A DNA stretch of 53,610 nucleotides from DATAVK01 sp036267755 (GCA_036267755.1 DATAVK010000038.1:1-53610), one strand, 5' to 3'; shown: positions 1 through 7,398, numbered from the stretch's first letter. Made by a program: numbers and translations. The notes: generated from the sequence alone by a model not told the origin.

Positions 1-92
1 AGGTCGTCCGCCTGGAACCGGCTCGAGGCCGCGGCGCCGGCGGCGTCGGCGGCGGCGTGAGCGAGGCGCAGGTCGTCATCCCAGCGGGTCAC
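1..92 (-). CDS. hisN: Histidinol-phosphatase, N-terminal part (cut by window edge)
   Basis: Only the first 30 codons are present, running off the left edge. Translation from the GTG gives VTRWDDDLRLAHAAADAAGA and continues towards SSRFQADD. This resembles the N terminus of actinobacterial inositol-monophosphatase-fold histidinol-phosphatases, which dephosphorylate histidinol phosphate in histidine synthesis. In actinobacteria hisN often sits beside rsgA and aroA, both found nearby here. The GTG lies exactly 6 nt after a TAGGCT -10 hexamer on the same strand, so a leaderless mRNA is likely. The catalytic residues lie outside the window; the call rests on N-terminal similarity and context. Confidence 0.6.
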   Translation of the reverse strand, partial: MTRWDDDLRLAHAAADAAGAAASSRFQADD

Positions 93-104
93 GCCGCCAG
101 CCTA
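90..104 (-). promoter_or_regulatory. Leaderless promoter -10 of hisN
   Basis: On the minus strand the hexamer TAGGCT (104 down to 99) is followed by 6 nt and then GTG (92-90). With usual -10 geometry the transcript starts on the G of GTG. No convincing -35 is seen. Confidence 0.5.
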
Positions 105-110
105 GGAGGC

Positions 111-147
111 TTGACATATGACGGCTCGGTGTAAAGATGACGGTATG
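111..147 (+). promoter_or_regulatory. Promoter TTGACA / AAAGAT ahead of the TetR gene
   Basis: A consensus -35 TTGACA (111-116) and an AAAGAT hexamer (133-138) are 16 bp apart, and ATG 145 follows 6 nt later. This would give a leaderless mRNA starting at ATG 145. It conflicts with an AGGAGG (104-109) spaced 8 nt before ATG 118, which would need a promoter inside hisN. Confidence 0.45.
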
Positions 148-723
148 GCGGCCGGCCGGAGCACGCGCGAGGCGCTGCTCGACGCTGCATACGACGTCGT
201 CGTGTCAGGCACCTGGGAGACGGCGCGGATGCTCGACGTCGCGGCGGCCGCCGGAGTGTCGCGGCAGACGCTCTACAACGAGTTCGGATCGAAGGACGCA
301 CTGGCCGAGGCGCTCGCGCTGCGCGAGGCCACGCAGTTCATCGAGGGCAACGAGAAGTTCCTCTACTCGACGCCGTTCGACCGCCCGGTCGACGCCGTCG
401 CGGCAGTGACCGCGTCGACGCTGCGACAGGCGGGGGACAACCCGCTGCTGAAGGCGACGCTCACCAACGACGCCGGGGGTCTGTTGCCGTTCCTGACGAC
501 GCGCGGTGAGCCGGTGGTCGTGGCGGCCCGGGCGTCGATGGAGCGCTACCTCACCGAGCACTGGCCGCACCTGCCAGCGGCCGACGTCGCGCTCGCCGCC
601 GAGGCGCTGACCCGACTGACGATCTCCTACTTGATCCTGCCTAGCGATGCCGAGGACGCGTCTGCCGACGTCATCGCCGCCCAGCTTGCGCACGTCGTCG
701 ACCGACTCCTGACCACGTCCTGA
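118..723 (+). CDS. TetR-family transcriptional regulator
   Basis: The N-terminal helix-turn-helix covers about residues 37-57 (DVAAAAGVSRQTLYNEF), followed by the GSKDAL turn typical of TetR proteins. The rest is a helical ligand-binding domain with no recognisable specificity. Length (201 aa from ATG 118, 192 from ATG 145) is normal for the family. It ends 13 nt before the diiron protein gene on the same strand, so it probably regulates itself and that gene. The start is ambiguous: ATG 118 has a strong AGGAGG, whereas ATG 145 fits a leaderless promoter. The ligand is unknown. Confidence 0.88.
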   Translation: MTARCKDDGMAAGRSTREALLDAAYDVVVSGTWETARMLDVAAAAGVSRQTLYNEFGSKDALAEALALREATQFIEGNEKFLYSTPFDRPVDAVAAVTASTLRQAGDNPLLKATLTNDAGGLLPFLTTRGEPVVVAARASMERYLTEHWPHLPAADVALAAEALTRLTISYLILPSDAEDASADVIAAQLAHVVDRLLTTS

Positions 724-736
724 CGAAGGGTCCGAT

Positions 737-1843
737 ATGAGCACCGCCGAGAAGTACGCCGTCCCGACCGACACGACCACGACCTGGGACGTCCCGGCGC
801 AGGGGGCGGCGCGGTTCAGCTGGGAGTACGACGGAAGCCGCGACCGGCTGCTCTCGCTCTACCAGAAGGGCAAGGACAAGCAGTGGGACACCACGAAGCG
901 GATCGACTGGTCGCTCGAGGTCGATCCCAACAACCCGATCGGCATGCCCGACGAGTTCAACGCGTTCTTCGGCACCGACATCTGGAACAAGATGACCTCG
1001 GCCGAGCGGGACAACTTCAACCATCACCAGGCGTCGTGGACGTGGAGCCAGTTCCTGCACGGTGAGCAGGGCGCGATGGTCACGGCGGCGCGCATTGTCG
1101 AGACCGTCCCCGACCTGGACTCCAAGTTCTACGGCGCTACTCAGGTGATGGACGAGGCCCGGCACGTCGAGACGTTCGGCCGGTTCCTTCAGGACAAGGT
1201 CGGGCTGGTCTTCCCGATCAGCGACCCGCTGGCCTCGCTGCTGTCGGACTCGCTGACGACCCAGGAGTGGGACTACGCCTACCTCGGCATGCAGGTGCTG
1301 ATCGAGGGGCTTGCACTCGCCGCGTTCGGCGTCTTTCGCGATATCGCGACCAACGCGCTGGCCAAGCAGCTGCTGGCGTACGTGATGCAGGACGAGGCAC
1401 GGCACGTGGCATTCGGTCGACTGGCGCTGCGCGACGCTTACAAGGAGCTGTCGAGCCGGGAACGCTCCGAGCGCGAGGACTTCGTGGTCGAAGGCTGCTG
1501 GCTGATGCGCGACCGGTTCCTGGGCGGCGAGGTGTACGAGACGCTCGGGCTGCCGGTGCAGGAGTGCCTCGAGATCTCGGAGCACTCGCCGATCCAGACG
1601 GCGTTCCGGTCCATGCTGTTCAGCCGGATCGTTCCTTGCGTGAAGGACATCGGACTGTGGGGCGAGAAGGTCCAGAAGTGCTACGCGGACATGGGTGTTC
1701 TCGACATGGCCGGGGTCAACCTCGACGAGTTGATGAAGGCCGACGAGGACCAGGCGGACCTGATCGATCAGGAGAAGGCCGAACTGGTCGCCCGTGCCGC
1801 CGAGGTGCACGACACGATCGAGGTCGGCGCCGCCGCCTCCTAA
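737..1843 (+). CDS. Ferritin-like diiron protein (probable oxygenase)
   Basis: 368 aa with the six-ligand pattern of RNR-R2-like carboxylate-bridged diiron proteins: E110 (HGEQGA), E140/H143 (DEARHVETF), E190 (LIEGLALA) and E220/H223 (DEARHVAFG). All six expected ligands are present, so it should bind two irons and activate oxygen. The substrate is unknown; ribonucleotide reductase itself is unlikely because no large-subunit gene is near. GAAGGG precedes the ATG by about 8 nt. It follows the TetR gene by 13 nt, suggesting an inducible two-gene operon, perhaps for a fatty or aromatic substrate. That last point is inference. Confidence 0.8.
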   Translation: MSTAEKYAVPTDTTTTWDVPAQGAARFSWEYDGSRDRLLSLYQKGKDKQWDTTKRIDWSLEVDPNNPIGMPDEFNAFFGTDIWNKMTSAERDNFNHHQASWTWSQFLHGEQGAMVTAARIVETVPDLDSKFYGATQVMDEARHVETFGRFLQDKVGLVFPISDPLASLLSDSLTTQEWDYAYLGMQVLIEGLALAAFGVFRDIATNALAKQLLAYVMQDEARHVAFGRLALRDAYKELSSRERSEREDFVVEGCWLMRDRFLGGEVYETLGLPVQECLEISEHSPIQTAFRSMLFSRIVPCVKDIGLWGEKVQKCYADMGVLDMAGVNLDELMKADEDQADLIDQEKAELVARAAEVHDTIEVGAAAS

Positions 1844-1873
1844 CGCCCCATCTCGTCATGATCGTTTGAGGTG

Positions 1874-2896
1874 TCAGGTGGCGTCGCGGGCGACCAGTAG
1901 GCGGCGCAACGATTCCAGCCGCTCCGGCGCAGCGTGTCCGGTGGCCACCCAGTCGTCGAGAGCGCACACCGTTGGATCGAGATGGTCGCAGTCGCCCGGG
2001 CACTCTGCGGTCCCCGGCGCCAGGTCGGGGAAGCATGCCACCAGCCGCGCGCGGTCGACGTGCGCCAGCCCGAACGACCGCACTCCCGGCGTGTCCACCA
2101 CCCAGCCGCCGTCGGGCAGCGGCAGGGCGATAGCGGCGGTGGTCGTGTGCTGGCCCTTGCCGGTGGTCTCGCTGACCGCGCCGATGCGCTGGTAGGCGTC
2201 GGGAACCAGCGCGTTGACCAGGGTCGACTTCCCCACACCCGACGACCCGACGAAGACCGTCACGTGATCGGTGATCCGGGAGCGCAGGTCAGCCACCGCC
2301 TCCTCGAATCCAGGACGCCCACTGACGATGACGGGTACGCCGATCGGCGCGTAGATGTCGATCAGGTCCTGCCCGCTCGCCAGGTCGGACTTGGTCAGGC
2401 ACAGCATCGGCTGGATCTCTGCGTCGAAGGCCGCGACCAGGCAGCGGTCGATCAGCCGCGGCTGGGCCGGAGGGTCGGCAGTCGCGCACACGACGACCAT
2501 CAGATCGGCGTTGGCGACGATGATCCGCTCGATGGGGTCGGTGTCGTCCGCAGTGCGCCGCAACACCGACCGACGCGGGTCGACGCGCACGATCCGGGCC
2601 AGCGCATCCGGGCCGCCGCCGACGTCGCCGACCACAGCCACCGAGTCGCCGACGGCGATCGCACGGCGCCCGAGCTCCCGCGCCCGCATCGTGATCACCG
2701 GGGTGTCGTCGTCGAGCAGGACGCCGTACCGTCCCCGGTCCACGGTGATCACCCGAGCGCCGACCGCGTCCGCGTGCTGCGGCCGGAGCCGGCTGCGGGG
2801 CCGTGATCCGCGACCGCTGCGGCCGTAGCGGTCCTCGTCGTCGACCGGATGCCGGCTCAGTGCACTGCCTTGCGACCAGTCACCGCTTCGGTCCAC
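1874..2896 (-). CDS. rsgA: Ribosome small-subunit-dependent GTPase RsgA
   Basis: Circularly permuted GTPase acting in late 30S maturation. Counting from ATG 2896: an OB fold at about residues 45-110, G4 TKSD (168-171), G1 GSSGVGKST (217-225), G3 DTPG (268-271) and a C-terminal zinc motif C299, C303, H305, C311. The permuted G4-G1-G3 order is diagnostic. The ATG lies 40 bp inside aroA. Relatives usually begin just before the DED...RGSRPR stretch, and here that points to a CTG at 2860 whose TG is shared with the aroA stop (CTGA). The true protein may therefore be 328 aa. It is probably co-transcribed with aroA. Confidence 0.93.
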   Translation of the reverse strand: MDRSGDWSQGSALSRHPVDDEDRYGRSGRGSRPRSRLRPQHADAVGARVITVDRGRYGVLLDDDTPVITMRARELGRRAIAVGDSVAVVGDVGGGPDALARIVRVDPRRSVLRRTADDTDPIERIIVANADLMVVVCATADPPAQPRLIDRCLVAAFDAEIQPMLCLTKSDLASGQDLIDIYAPIGVPVIVSGRPGFEEAVADLRSRITDHVTVFVGSSGVGKSTLVNALVPDAYQRIGAVSETTGKGQHTTTAAIALPLPDGGWVVDTPGVRSFGLAHVDRARLVACFPDLAPGTAECPGDCDHLDPTVCALDDWVATGHAAPERLESLRRLLVARDAT

Positions 2897-4164
2897 ATCG
2901 TGGCGAAGCCCGGGAACGTCTTCCCGGTCGTGGCGACATCATCGAGCCGGATGCCCGGTACGACGAGACCAACCACCGCGCCGGCCATCGCCAGCCGATG
3001 GTCGTCGTACGTCGCGAAGACGCCGCCGTGCAGCCGCTTGGGGCGGATCTGCAGCCCGTCCTCCAGCTCGGTCACGACGGCCCCCAGCGCCGAGAGCTCG
3101 CGGGCCAGTGCGGCCAGCCGGTCGGTCTCGTGGCCACGCAGATACTCGATGCCGAGCAGCCGCGACGGGCTGTCAGCCACCGCGGCGATCGCGGCCAGCA
3201 CCGGCGTGAGCTCCCCGGCGTCACGCAGGTCCAGGTCGGCTCCCGTCACGGTGGCGGGACCGCTGATCACCATGTCGTCGCCGTCGCGGCGTACCCATGC
3301 GCCGAACTGCTCGAGCAGCCCCGGGAGCAGCCCGCCGGGCTGCGTGGTCCGCTCCGGCCAGTTCGCCACCCGGACCAGGCCCTTGGTCACGACCGCGGCG
3401 GCGAGGAACGGCGCGGCGCTCGACAGATCGGGTTCGATCATGCCGTCGACGGCCGAGATCGGGCCAGGTCGGACCGCCCAGGTCCGGCCGTCGGTCTCGG
3501 CCTGGACACCACGGTCACGCAGCATCGCCACGGTCATCGCCAGATGCGGGGTGTTGGGCACCGGCCGTTCGCCGATGTGGCGGAGCACGACACCGCGCTC
3601 GTAGGCGGCGCCGGCGAGCAGTGGCGCGCTGACCAGCTGCGAGGACAACGAGGCGTCGAGGGAGACCTCACCGCCGCGCACGCCCCCGGCGCCCACCACG
3701 GTGAACGGCAGCGCCCCGCGACCGCCGTCCTCGATGTCCACGCCCAGGTCCCGCAACGCGCCCAGCAGCGGGCCGACCGGACGTTTCCGCGCGGCCGGGT
3801 CGCCGTCGAAGCCGACCCGGCCGCTGGCCAGCCCGGCGAGTGGCGGGACGAACCGAAGCACGGTCCCGGCATTGCCGACCTCGAGCGCGGTCGGGCCGGT
3901 CGTCCAATCCGCGCCGTCGACCGTCCAGGTCTCGTCATCGCTGTCATCGACCCGGGTGTCATCGATCCGGGCGCCGAGCGCGCGCAGCGCAGCGACCATC
4001 AGGGTGGTGTCGCGGCTGCGCAGCGGGCGCTGCAGCCGGCTGCGGCCCTGGGCGAGCGCCCCGAGGACCAGCGCCCGGTTGGTCATCGACTTCGAGCCGG
4101 GCAGCGAGACGTCCGCCTCCACCGGGTCGGTGGCGTACGGCGCGTTCCACGGCTCGGGGGTCAC
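2857..4164 (-). CDS. aroA: 3-phosphoshikimate 1-carboxyvinyltransferase (EPSP synthase)
   Basis: Sixth step of the shikimate pathway: transfers enolpyruvyl from PEP to shikimate-3-phosphate. Visible motifs are LPGSKSMTNR (21-30), the PEP/glyphosate loop around GNAGTVLRF (97-105), the DAGELTP segment with the catalytic Asp, YDDHRLAMA, and TTGKTFPGF near the C terminus. 435 aa is normal. The loop has V-L after GNAGT where E. coli has A-M. The start is GTG. The next gene on this strand, rsgA, overlaps the 3' end, as in many actinobacteria. Confidence 0.96.
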   Translation of the reverse strand: MTPEPWNAPYATDPVEADVSLPGSKSMTNRALVLGALAQGRSRLQRPLRSRDTTLMVAALRALGARIDDTRVDDSDDETWTVDGADWTTGPTALEVGNAGTVLRFVPPLAGLASGRVGFDGDPAARKRPVGPLLGALRDLGVDIEDGGRGALPFTVVGAGGVRGGEVSLDASLSSQLVSAPLLAGAAYERGVVLRHIGERPVPNTPHLAMTVAMLRDRGVQAETDGRTWAVRPGPISAVDGMIEPDLSSAAPFLAAAVVTKGLVRVANWPERTTQPGGLLPGLLEQFGAWVRRDGDDMVISGPATVTGADLDLRDAGELTPVLAAIAAVADSPSRLLGIEYLRGHETDRLAALARELSALGAVVTELEDGLQIRPKRLHGGVFATYDDHRLAMAGAVVGLVVPGIRLDDVATTGKTFPGFATMWTEAVTGRKAVH

Positions 4165-4256
4165 CCCACGATGGTCGCATCGACGTGGCCACCCCGGGTG
4201 AGGTAGTCAGGGCGGAAGACATCTCGTCGTACGGCAACCCAGGAGGATGACCAACG

Positions 4257-4604
4257 GTGGACACGCATCTGGCCCGCACCAGGCTCGAGGGGCTCCTCGC
4301 CGAGCTCGACGAGTCGGCTTCGGTGGTGCGCAGCGACGGCGCCGAGACCGCAGTCCAGGACATCGGCGCCGAGGACACCGAGGATGTCGCGACCGATCTC
4401 GTCGACGCGGACCGCGAGGAGGCCTCGCTCGAGGTCATCCAGGCACAGCGCGAGCGCGTGACCGACGCGCTGGCCCGCATCGACGCCGGCACGTACGGCA
4501 TCTGCATCGACTGCGGCGAAACGATCCCTGACGAGCGGTTGGAGGCACGCCCGGAGGTCGCTCGCTGCATCAAGGACCAGGCCGCGTTCGAGGCGGCACG
4601 CTGA
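4257..4604 (+). CDS. DksA/TraR-type C4 zinc-finger protein with one ligand missing
   Basis: 115 aa: an N-terminal helical hairpin rich in Glu/Asp and a C-terminal zinc-finger region. C83 and C86 form the CIDCGE knuckle. The second knuckle reads RCIKDQ, so C104 is present but the usual fourth Cys (position 107) is Asp. DksA/TraR proteins bind the RNA polymerase secondary channel. Start GTG 4257 is preceded by AGGAGG 10 nt upstream; an ATG directly after the AGGAGG is in another frame. Its stop is shared with the probable CTG start of the next gene (CTGA). Confidence 0.85.
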   Translation: MDTHLARTRLEGLLAELDESASVVRSDGAETAVQDIGAEDTEDVATDLVDADREEASLEVIQAQRERVTDALARIDAGTYGICIDCGETIPDERLEARPEVARCIKDQAAFEAAR

Positions 4605-5239
4605 GTCGCATCCTCGACATCGAGACACCCGTCGGGCCGGCGCGGGCACACCTCGACGACGCGGCGCAGCCGCTCGGCCTGGTCGTGCTCGGGCATGGTG
4701 CGGGCGGCGGGATCGAGGCGCCTGACCTGCATGCGGTCACGGCCGCGCTTCGTGCCGCCGGCTGGACGGTTGCCAGGGTCGAGCAGCCCTATCGAGTGGC
4801 CGGCAAGCGAGCTCCGGTCCCGGCGCCGTGGCTCGATCAGGCCTTCTCGGCCGTGGTCGTCTCGCTGCGCCTTGCGGTGCCGGACAGCCGGCTCATCCTC
4901 GGCGGCCGCAGCAGTGGAGCGCGCGTGGCGTGTCGGACCGCCGCCGGGCTGGGAGCCGACGCGGTGCTGGCGCTGGCCTTCCCGCTGCACCCGCCGTCGC
5001 GTCCGGAGCGCAGCCGCGTCGCGGAGCTCACCGGCGCCGGCGTACCGGTCCTGGTGGTCCAGGGCGAGCGCGACCCGTTCGGTACGCCGAGCGAGTTCCC
5101 GGCCGAGGCGACCGTCGTCGCCGTACCCGGTGATCACTCGCTCGCCCGCTCCGCGTCCGCGCTCCGTGAGCTCGGTGAGCTCGTCGTGACGTGGGCGGCG
5201 GGAATCGGTCGGGGGAACGCCGCGTTAACGGTTATGTGA
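4601..5239 (+). CDS. Alpha/beta hydrolase, KANL3/Tex30-like, probable CTG start
   Basis: Small alpha/beta hydrolase with an early LGHGAGGG oxyanion strand, a nucleophile elbow GGRSSGA, an acid in GERDPFG and a catalytic His in GDHSLAR. The first GTG (4685) would begin inside the strand LGLVVLGHGAGGG and delete the conserved start. The frame is open upstream and reads SRILDIETPVGPARAHLDDA, which matches the expected family N terminus. It begins at a CTG that overlaps the previous TGA (CTGA). I therefore place the start at the CTG. Substrate is unknown. The sigR promoter lies in the last 40 bp of this gene. Confidence 0.72.
   Translation: MSRILDIETPVGPARAHLDDAAQPLGLVVLGHGAGGGIEAPDLHAVTAALRAAGWTVARVEQPYRVAGKRAPVPAPWLDQAFSAVVVSLRLAVPDSRLILGGRSSGARVACRTAAGLGADAVLALAFPLHPPSRPERSRVAELTGAGVPVLVVQGERDPFGTPSEFPAEATVVAVPGDHSLARSASALRELGELVVTWAAGIGRGNAALTVM
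5201..5226 (+). promoter_or_regulatory. Sigma-R (SigH)-type promoter of sigR
   Basis: GGAAT (5201-5205), an 18-bp spacer and GTT (5224-5226) match the known actinobacterial sigma-R/SigH consensus (GGAAT/C, 17-19 bp, GTT). It lies inside the 3' end of the upstream hydrolase gene and implies positive autoregulation of sigR. The predicted transcript start, 7-10 nt after GTT, falls at or next to an in-frame GTG at 5236. Confidence 0.75.
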
Positions 5240-5400
5240 CCGGGACCACATCACGGGGCTTGCGCAGCGCGACTGCCGACTCGGCACCCCGCTCACCCTC
5301 TCGCCGTCGGCCGATATCCTCGGCTCCGCCTCCCGGTGCGAACCCGGCAGTCCTGCCGGACAGCCGGCGCCGGGGCGCGGTGGTGCGGAGGGACGTGCGG
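5236..5400 (+). other. In-frame 55-codon N-terminal extension of SigR (possible long isoform)
   Basis: From GTG 5236 the sigR frame stays open for exactly 55 codons before the main GTG at 5401. The stretch is rich in Arg, Ser, Ala and Pro with no recognisable domain. In Streptomyces a longer, unstable sigma-R isoform with an extension of about this length is made from the inducible promoter. The match in length and promoter position suggests the same arrangement here. It also contains a short perfect hairpin at 5344-5359. Translation of the extension is inference. Confidence 0.5.
5344..5359 (+). repeat. Perfect inverted repeat in the sigR leader
   Basis: CCGGCAG, 2 nt, CTGCCGG. It lies about 40 nt before the main sigR start. 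It could fold in the long leader or be part of the extension coding sequence; no T-run follows, so a terminator is unlikely. Confidence 0.35.
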
Positions 5401-6030
5401 GTGACCGAGGAGACCGTCGAAGAGCGCAGCGCTCGGTTCGAGCGGGACGCTCTGCCGTTCCTCGACCAGCTGTACTCCGCGGCACTGCGGATGACCCGCA
5501 ACCCAAGCGACGCCGAGGACCTCGTCCAGGAGACCTACGTCAAGGCGTTCGCGGCCTTCCACCAGTTCCAGGAGGGCACGAACCTCAAGGCCTGGCTGTA
5601 CCGGATCCTGACCAACACGTTCATCAACACCTACCGCAAGAGCCAGCGTCGCCCGCAGGAGTCCGGCGACGCCGAGGTCGAGGACTGGCAGCTCGCCAAC
5701 GCCGAGTCGCACACGTCCTCCGGGCTGAAGTCCGCCGAGACCGAGGCGCTCGACCACCTCCCGGACAGCGACGTGAAGGAAGCCTTGCAGTCACTGCCGG
5801 AGGACTTCCGGATGGCGGTCTACCTCGCGGATGTCGAGGGGTTCGCCTACAAGGAGATCGCCGAGATCATGGGTACGCCGATCGGGACGGTGATGTCGCG
5901 GCTGCACCGCGGTCGCCGTGGCCTGCGGGATGCCCTCGAGGCCTACGCCCTGGAGCGGGGATATCGGCGTCCCGGTCCGGACGAGAGCACGTCAGACACC
6001 GATCAGGTCCATGCCGGTGAAGACTCATGA
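5401..6030 (+). CDS. sigR: ECF sigma factor SigR/SigH (thiol-oxidative stress)
   Basis: 209-aa group 4 sigma factor. Region 2 contains RNPSDAEDLVQETYVKAFAAF and the DNA-melting segment NLKAWLYRILTNTFINTYRK; region 4 contains LPEDFRMAVYLADVEGF and the HTH EIAEIMGTPIGTVMSRLHRG. These are the hallmarks of SigR/SigH, which drive thioredoxin, mycothiol and proteolysis genes after disulfide stress. GTG 5401 has GGAGGGA 7 nt upstream and matches the usual short form. rsrA follows by 13 nt, giving the classic sigma/anti-sigma pair. A sigma-R-type promoter upstream indicates autoregulation. Confidence 0.95.
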   Translation: MTEETVEERSARFERDALPFLDQLYSAALRMTRNPSDAEDLVQETYVKAFAAFHQFQEGTNLKAWLYRILTNTFINTYRKSQRRPQESGDAEVEDWQLANAESHTSSGLKSAETEALDHLPDSDVKEALQSLPEDFRMAVYLADVEGFAYKEIAEIMGTPIGTVMSRLHRGRRGLRDALEAYALERGYRRPGPDESTSDTDQVHAGEDS

Positions 6031-6043
6031 CGAGGTGCGTCCG

Positions 6044-6328
6044 ATGAGCGTTGGCGACCCCCGTGACGTCGACTGCGTCGAAGTCATCGAGCAGGTCTAT
6101 CTCTACCTCGACGGTGAGATCGACGAGGTCCACCGCACCGAGGTGCGGGTGCATCTCGACGACTGCGGTCACTGTCTTCGGCAGTACGGCATCGAGCAGG
6201 AGGTGAAGGCGCTCGTCGCCCGCAGTTGCGGCAACGACAGTGCGCCAGACGGCCTCAAGGACCGGTTGCGGGCCAAGCTCGCGGAGGTCCGGATCGACCT
6301 CACCACGATCGAGTACCGGGTCGAGTAG
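6044..6328 (+). CDS. rsrA: Zinc-binding redox anti-sigma factor RsrA
   Basis: 94 aa. The ZAS motif is complete: C11, H37, C41 and C44 (HLDDCGHC), plus C62. These positions are the same as in Streptomyces RsrA, where zinc release and a disulfide between these cysteines free sigma-R under thiol oxidation. ATG 6044 has GAGGT 7 nt upstream; an upstream ATG (6011) and GTG (6017) in frame would lengthen it but fit the family less well. It acts in the cytoplasm by binding SigR. Confidence 0.94.
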   Translation: MSVGDPRDVDCVEVIEQVYLYLDGEIDEVHRTEVRVHLDDCGHCLRQYGIEQEVKALVARSCGNDSAPDGLKDRLRAKLAEVRIDLTTIEYRVE

Positions 6329-6333
6329 ATCGC

Positions 6334-6348
6334 TAGCCTCGGGGCATG
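6334..6348 (+). promoter_or_regulatory. Leaderless promoter -10 of galE
   Basis: TAGCCT (6334-6339), 6 nt, then ATG. This makes galE a transcription unit separate from sigR-rsrA despite the short gap. Confidence 0.55.
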
Positions 6349-7314
6349 ACGTCCTGGCTCGTGACCGGCGGCGCCGGCTACATCGGCGCCCACATCGTGA
6401 AGGCGCTCGCCGACTCCGTCGAAACGGCGGTCGTCCTCGACGACCTGTCGACCGGTACGGCGGAACGAGTGGGCAACGCCACGCTCGTCACCGGCACGGT
6501 CCTCGACACCGACCTGGTCACCCGGGCGCTGCGGGAGCACGACATCAAGGGCATCGTCCATGTCGCGGCGAAGAAGCAGGTCGGTGAGTCCGTCGAGCGG
6601 CCGCTGTACTACTACCGAGAGAACGTCGACGGCCTGCTGTCGGTTCTCGACGCCGCCACCGCGGCGGGCGTCGAGTCGTTCGTGTTCTCCTCGAGCGCCG
6701 CGGTGTACGGCATGCCCACCGTCGAGAAGGTCACCGAGGACGACGGCGGCGTCCCGCTGAGCCCCTACGGCCAGACCAAGCTGACCGGCGAGTGGGTCAG
6801 CCGCGCGGTCGGCGACGCCACCGGCATGCGGGTCATCTCACTGCGCTACTTCAACGTCGCCGGCGCAGGAACGGTTGAGCTCGGCGATCCCGGTGCCTTC
6901 AACCTGATTCCGATGGTGTTCGAGGCCCTCGGCCGGGGTGAGGCGCCGAAGGTGTTCGGCAATGACTACCCGACGCCCGACGGCACCTGCATCCGCGACT
7001 ACGTGCACGTGACGGACATCGCCGACGCCCACGTCGCCGCGCTGCGGCACCTGCGCGACGGCGGCGGGTCTGCGACGTACAACATCGGGCGTGGTGTCGG
7101 TTCGAGCGTGCTCGAGGTGCTGCGGACGATCGCCGAGGTCACCGGAAACGAGACACCGCCGGAAGTGGTGGCGCGCCGACCGGGGGACCCGGCCCGCACG
7201 GTGGCCGTGGTCGACCGGATCCGGGGCGACCTCGGCTGGACCGCGAGCCACGATCTCCGTGACATGGTCAGCAGCGCCTGGGAGGCCTGGCAGGCTCGCC
7301 AGCCCGCTCACTGA
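6346..7314 (+). CDS. galE: UDP-glucose 4-epimerase
   Basis: Extended short-chain dehydrogenase of 322 aa. NAD-binding GGAGYIGAH is near the N terminus, followed by DDLSTG, HVAAKKQVGESV, the catalytic SSSAAVYG and YGQTK pair, and LRYFNVAGA. It interconverts UDP-glucose and UDP-galactose for cell-wall or exopolysaccharide sugars. The ATG lies 6 nt after a TAGCCT -10, so leaderless translation is expected. Substrate width (UDP-GlcNAc too) cannot be judged from sequence. It converges on the bL37 gene with 9 bp between the stops. Confidence 0.93.
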   Translation: MTSWLVTGGAGYIGAHIVKALADSVETAVVLDDLSTGTAERVGNATLVTGTVLDTDLVTRALREHDIKGIVHVAAKKQVGESVERPLYYYRENVDGLLSVLDAATAAGVESFVFSSSAAVYGMPTVEKVTEDDGGVPLSPYGQTKLTGEWVSRAVGDATGMRVISLRYFNVAGAGTVELGDPGAFNLIPMVFEALGRGEAPKVFGNDYPTPDGTCIRDYVHVTDIADAHVAALRHLRDGGGSATYNIGRGVGSSVLEVLRTIAEVTGNETPPEVVARRPGDPARTVAVVDRIRGDLGWTASHDLRDMVSSAWEAWQARQPAH

Positions 7315-7323
7315 CCGTCTGGA

Positions 7324-7398
7324 TCAGGTGTTGGGGCGCTTGCCGTGGTTCGCCTTGCTCTTCGCGCGGGCGCGCCGCTTGCGCTTCTTCTTCGCCAT
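7324..7398 (-). CDS. Mini ribosomal protein bL37 (24 aa)
   Basis: Very short ORF encoding MAKKKRKRRA followed by RAKSKANHGKRPNT. It matches the actinobacterial large-subunit protein bL37, known from Mycobacterium smegmatis ribosomes as a 24-residue basic peptide ending in SKANHGKRPN-x. Length, lysine/arginine-rich start and invariant C-terminal block all agree. GAGGAG lies about 7 nt before the ATG. An in-frame ATG further upstream would add 11 residues but lacks support. It is the only gene between galE and the DUF5317 gene and is too short for most gene finders. Confidence 0.85.
   Translation of the reverse strand: MAKKKRKRRARAKSKANHGKRPNT

Noticed and set aside
2803..4206. 467-codon plus-strand frame opposite rsgA and aroA
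   Set aside because: Shadow; aroA on the minus strand carries all EPSP synthase motifs.
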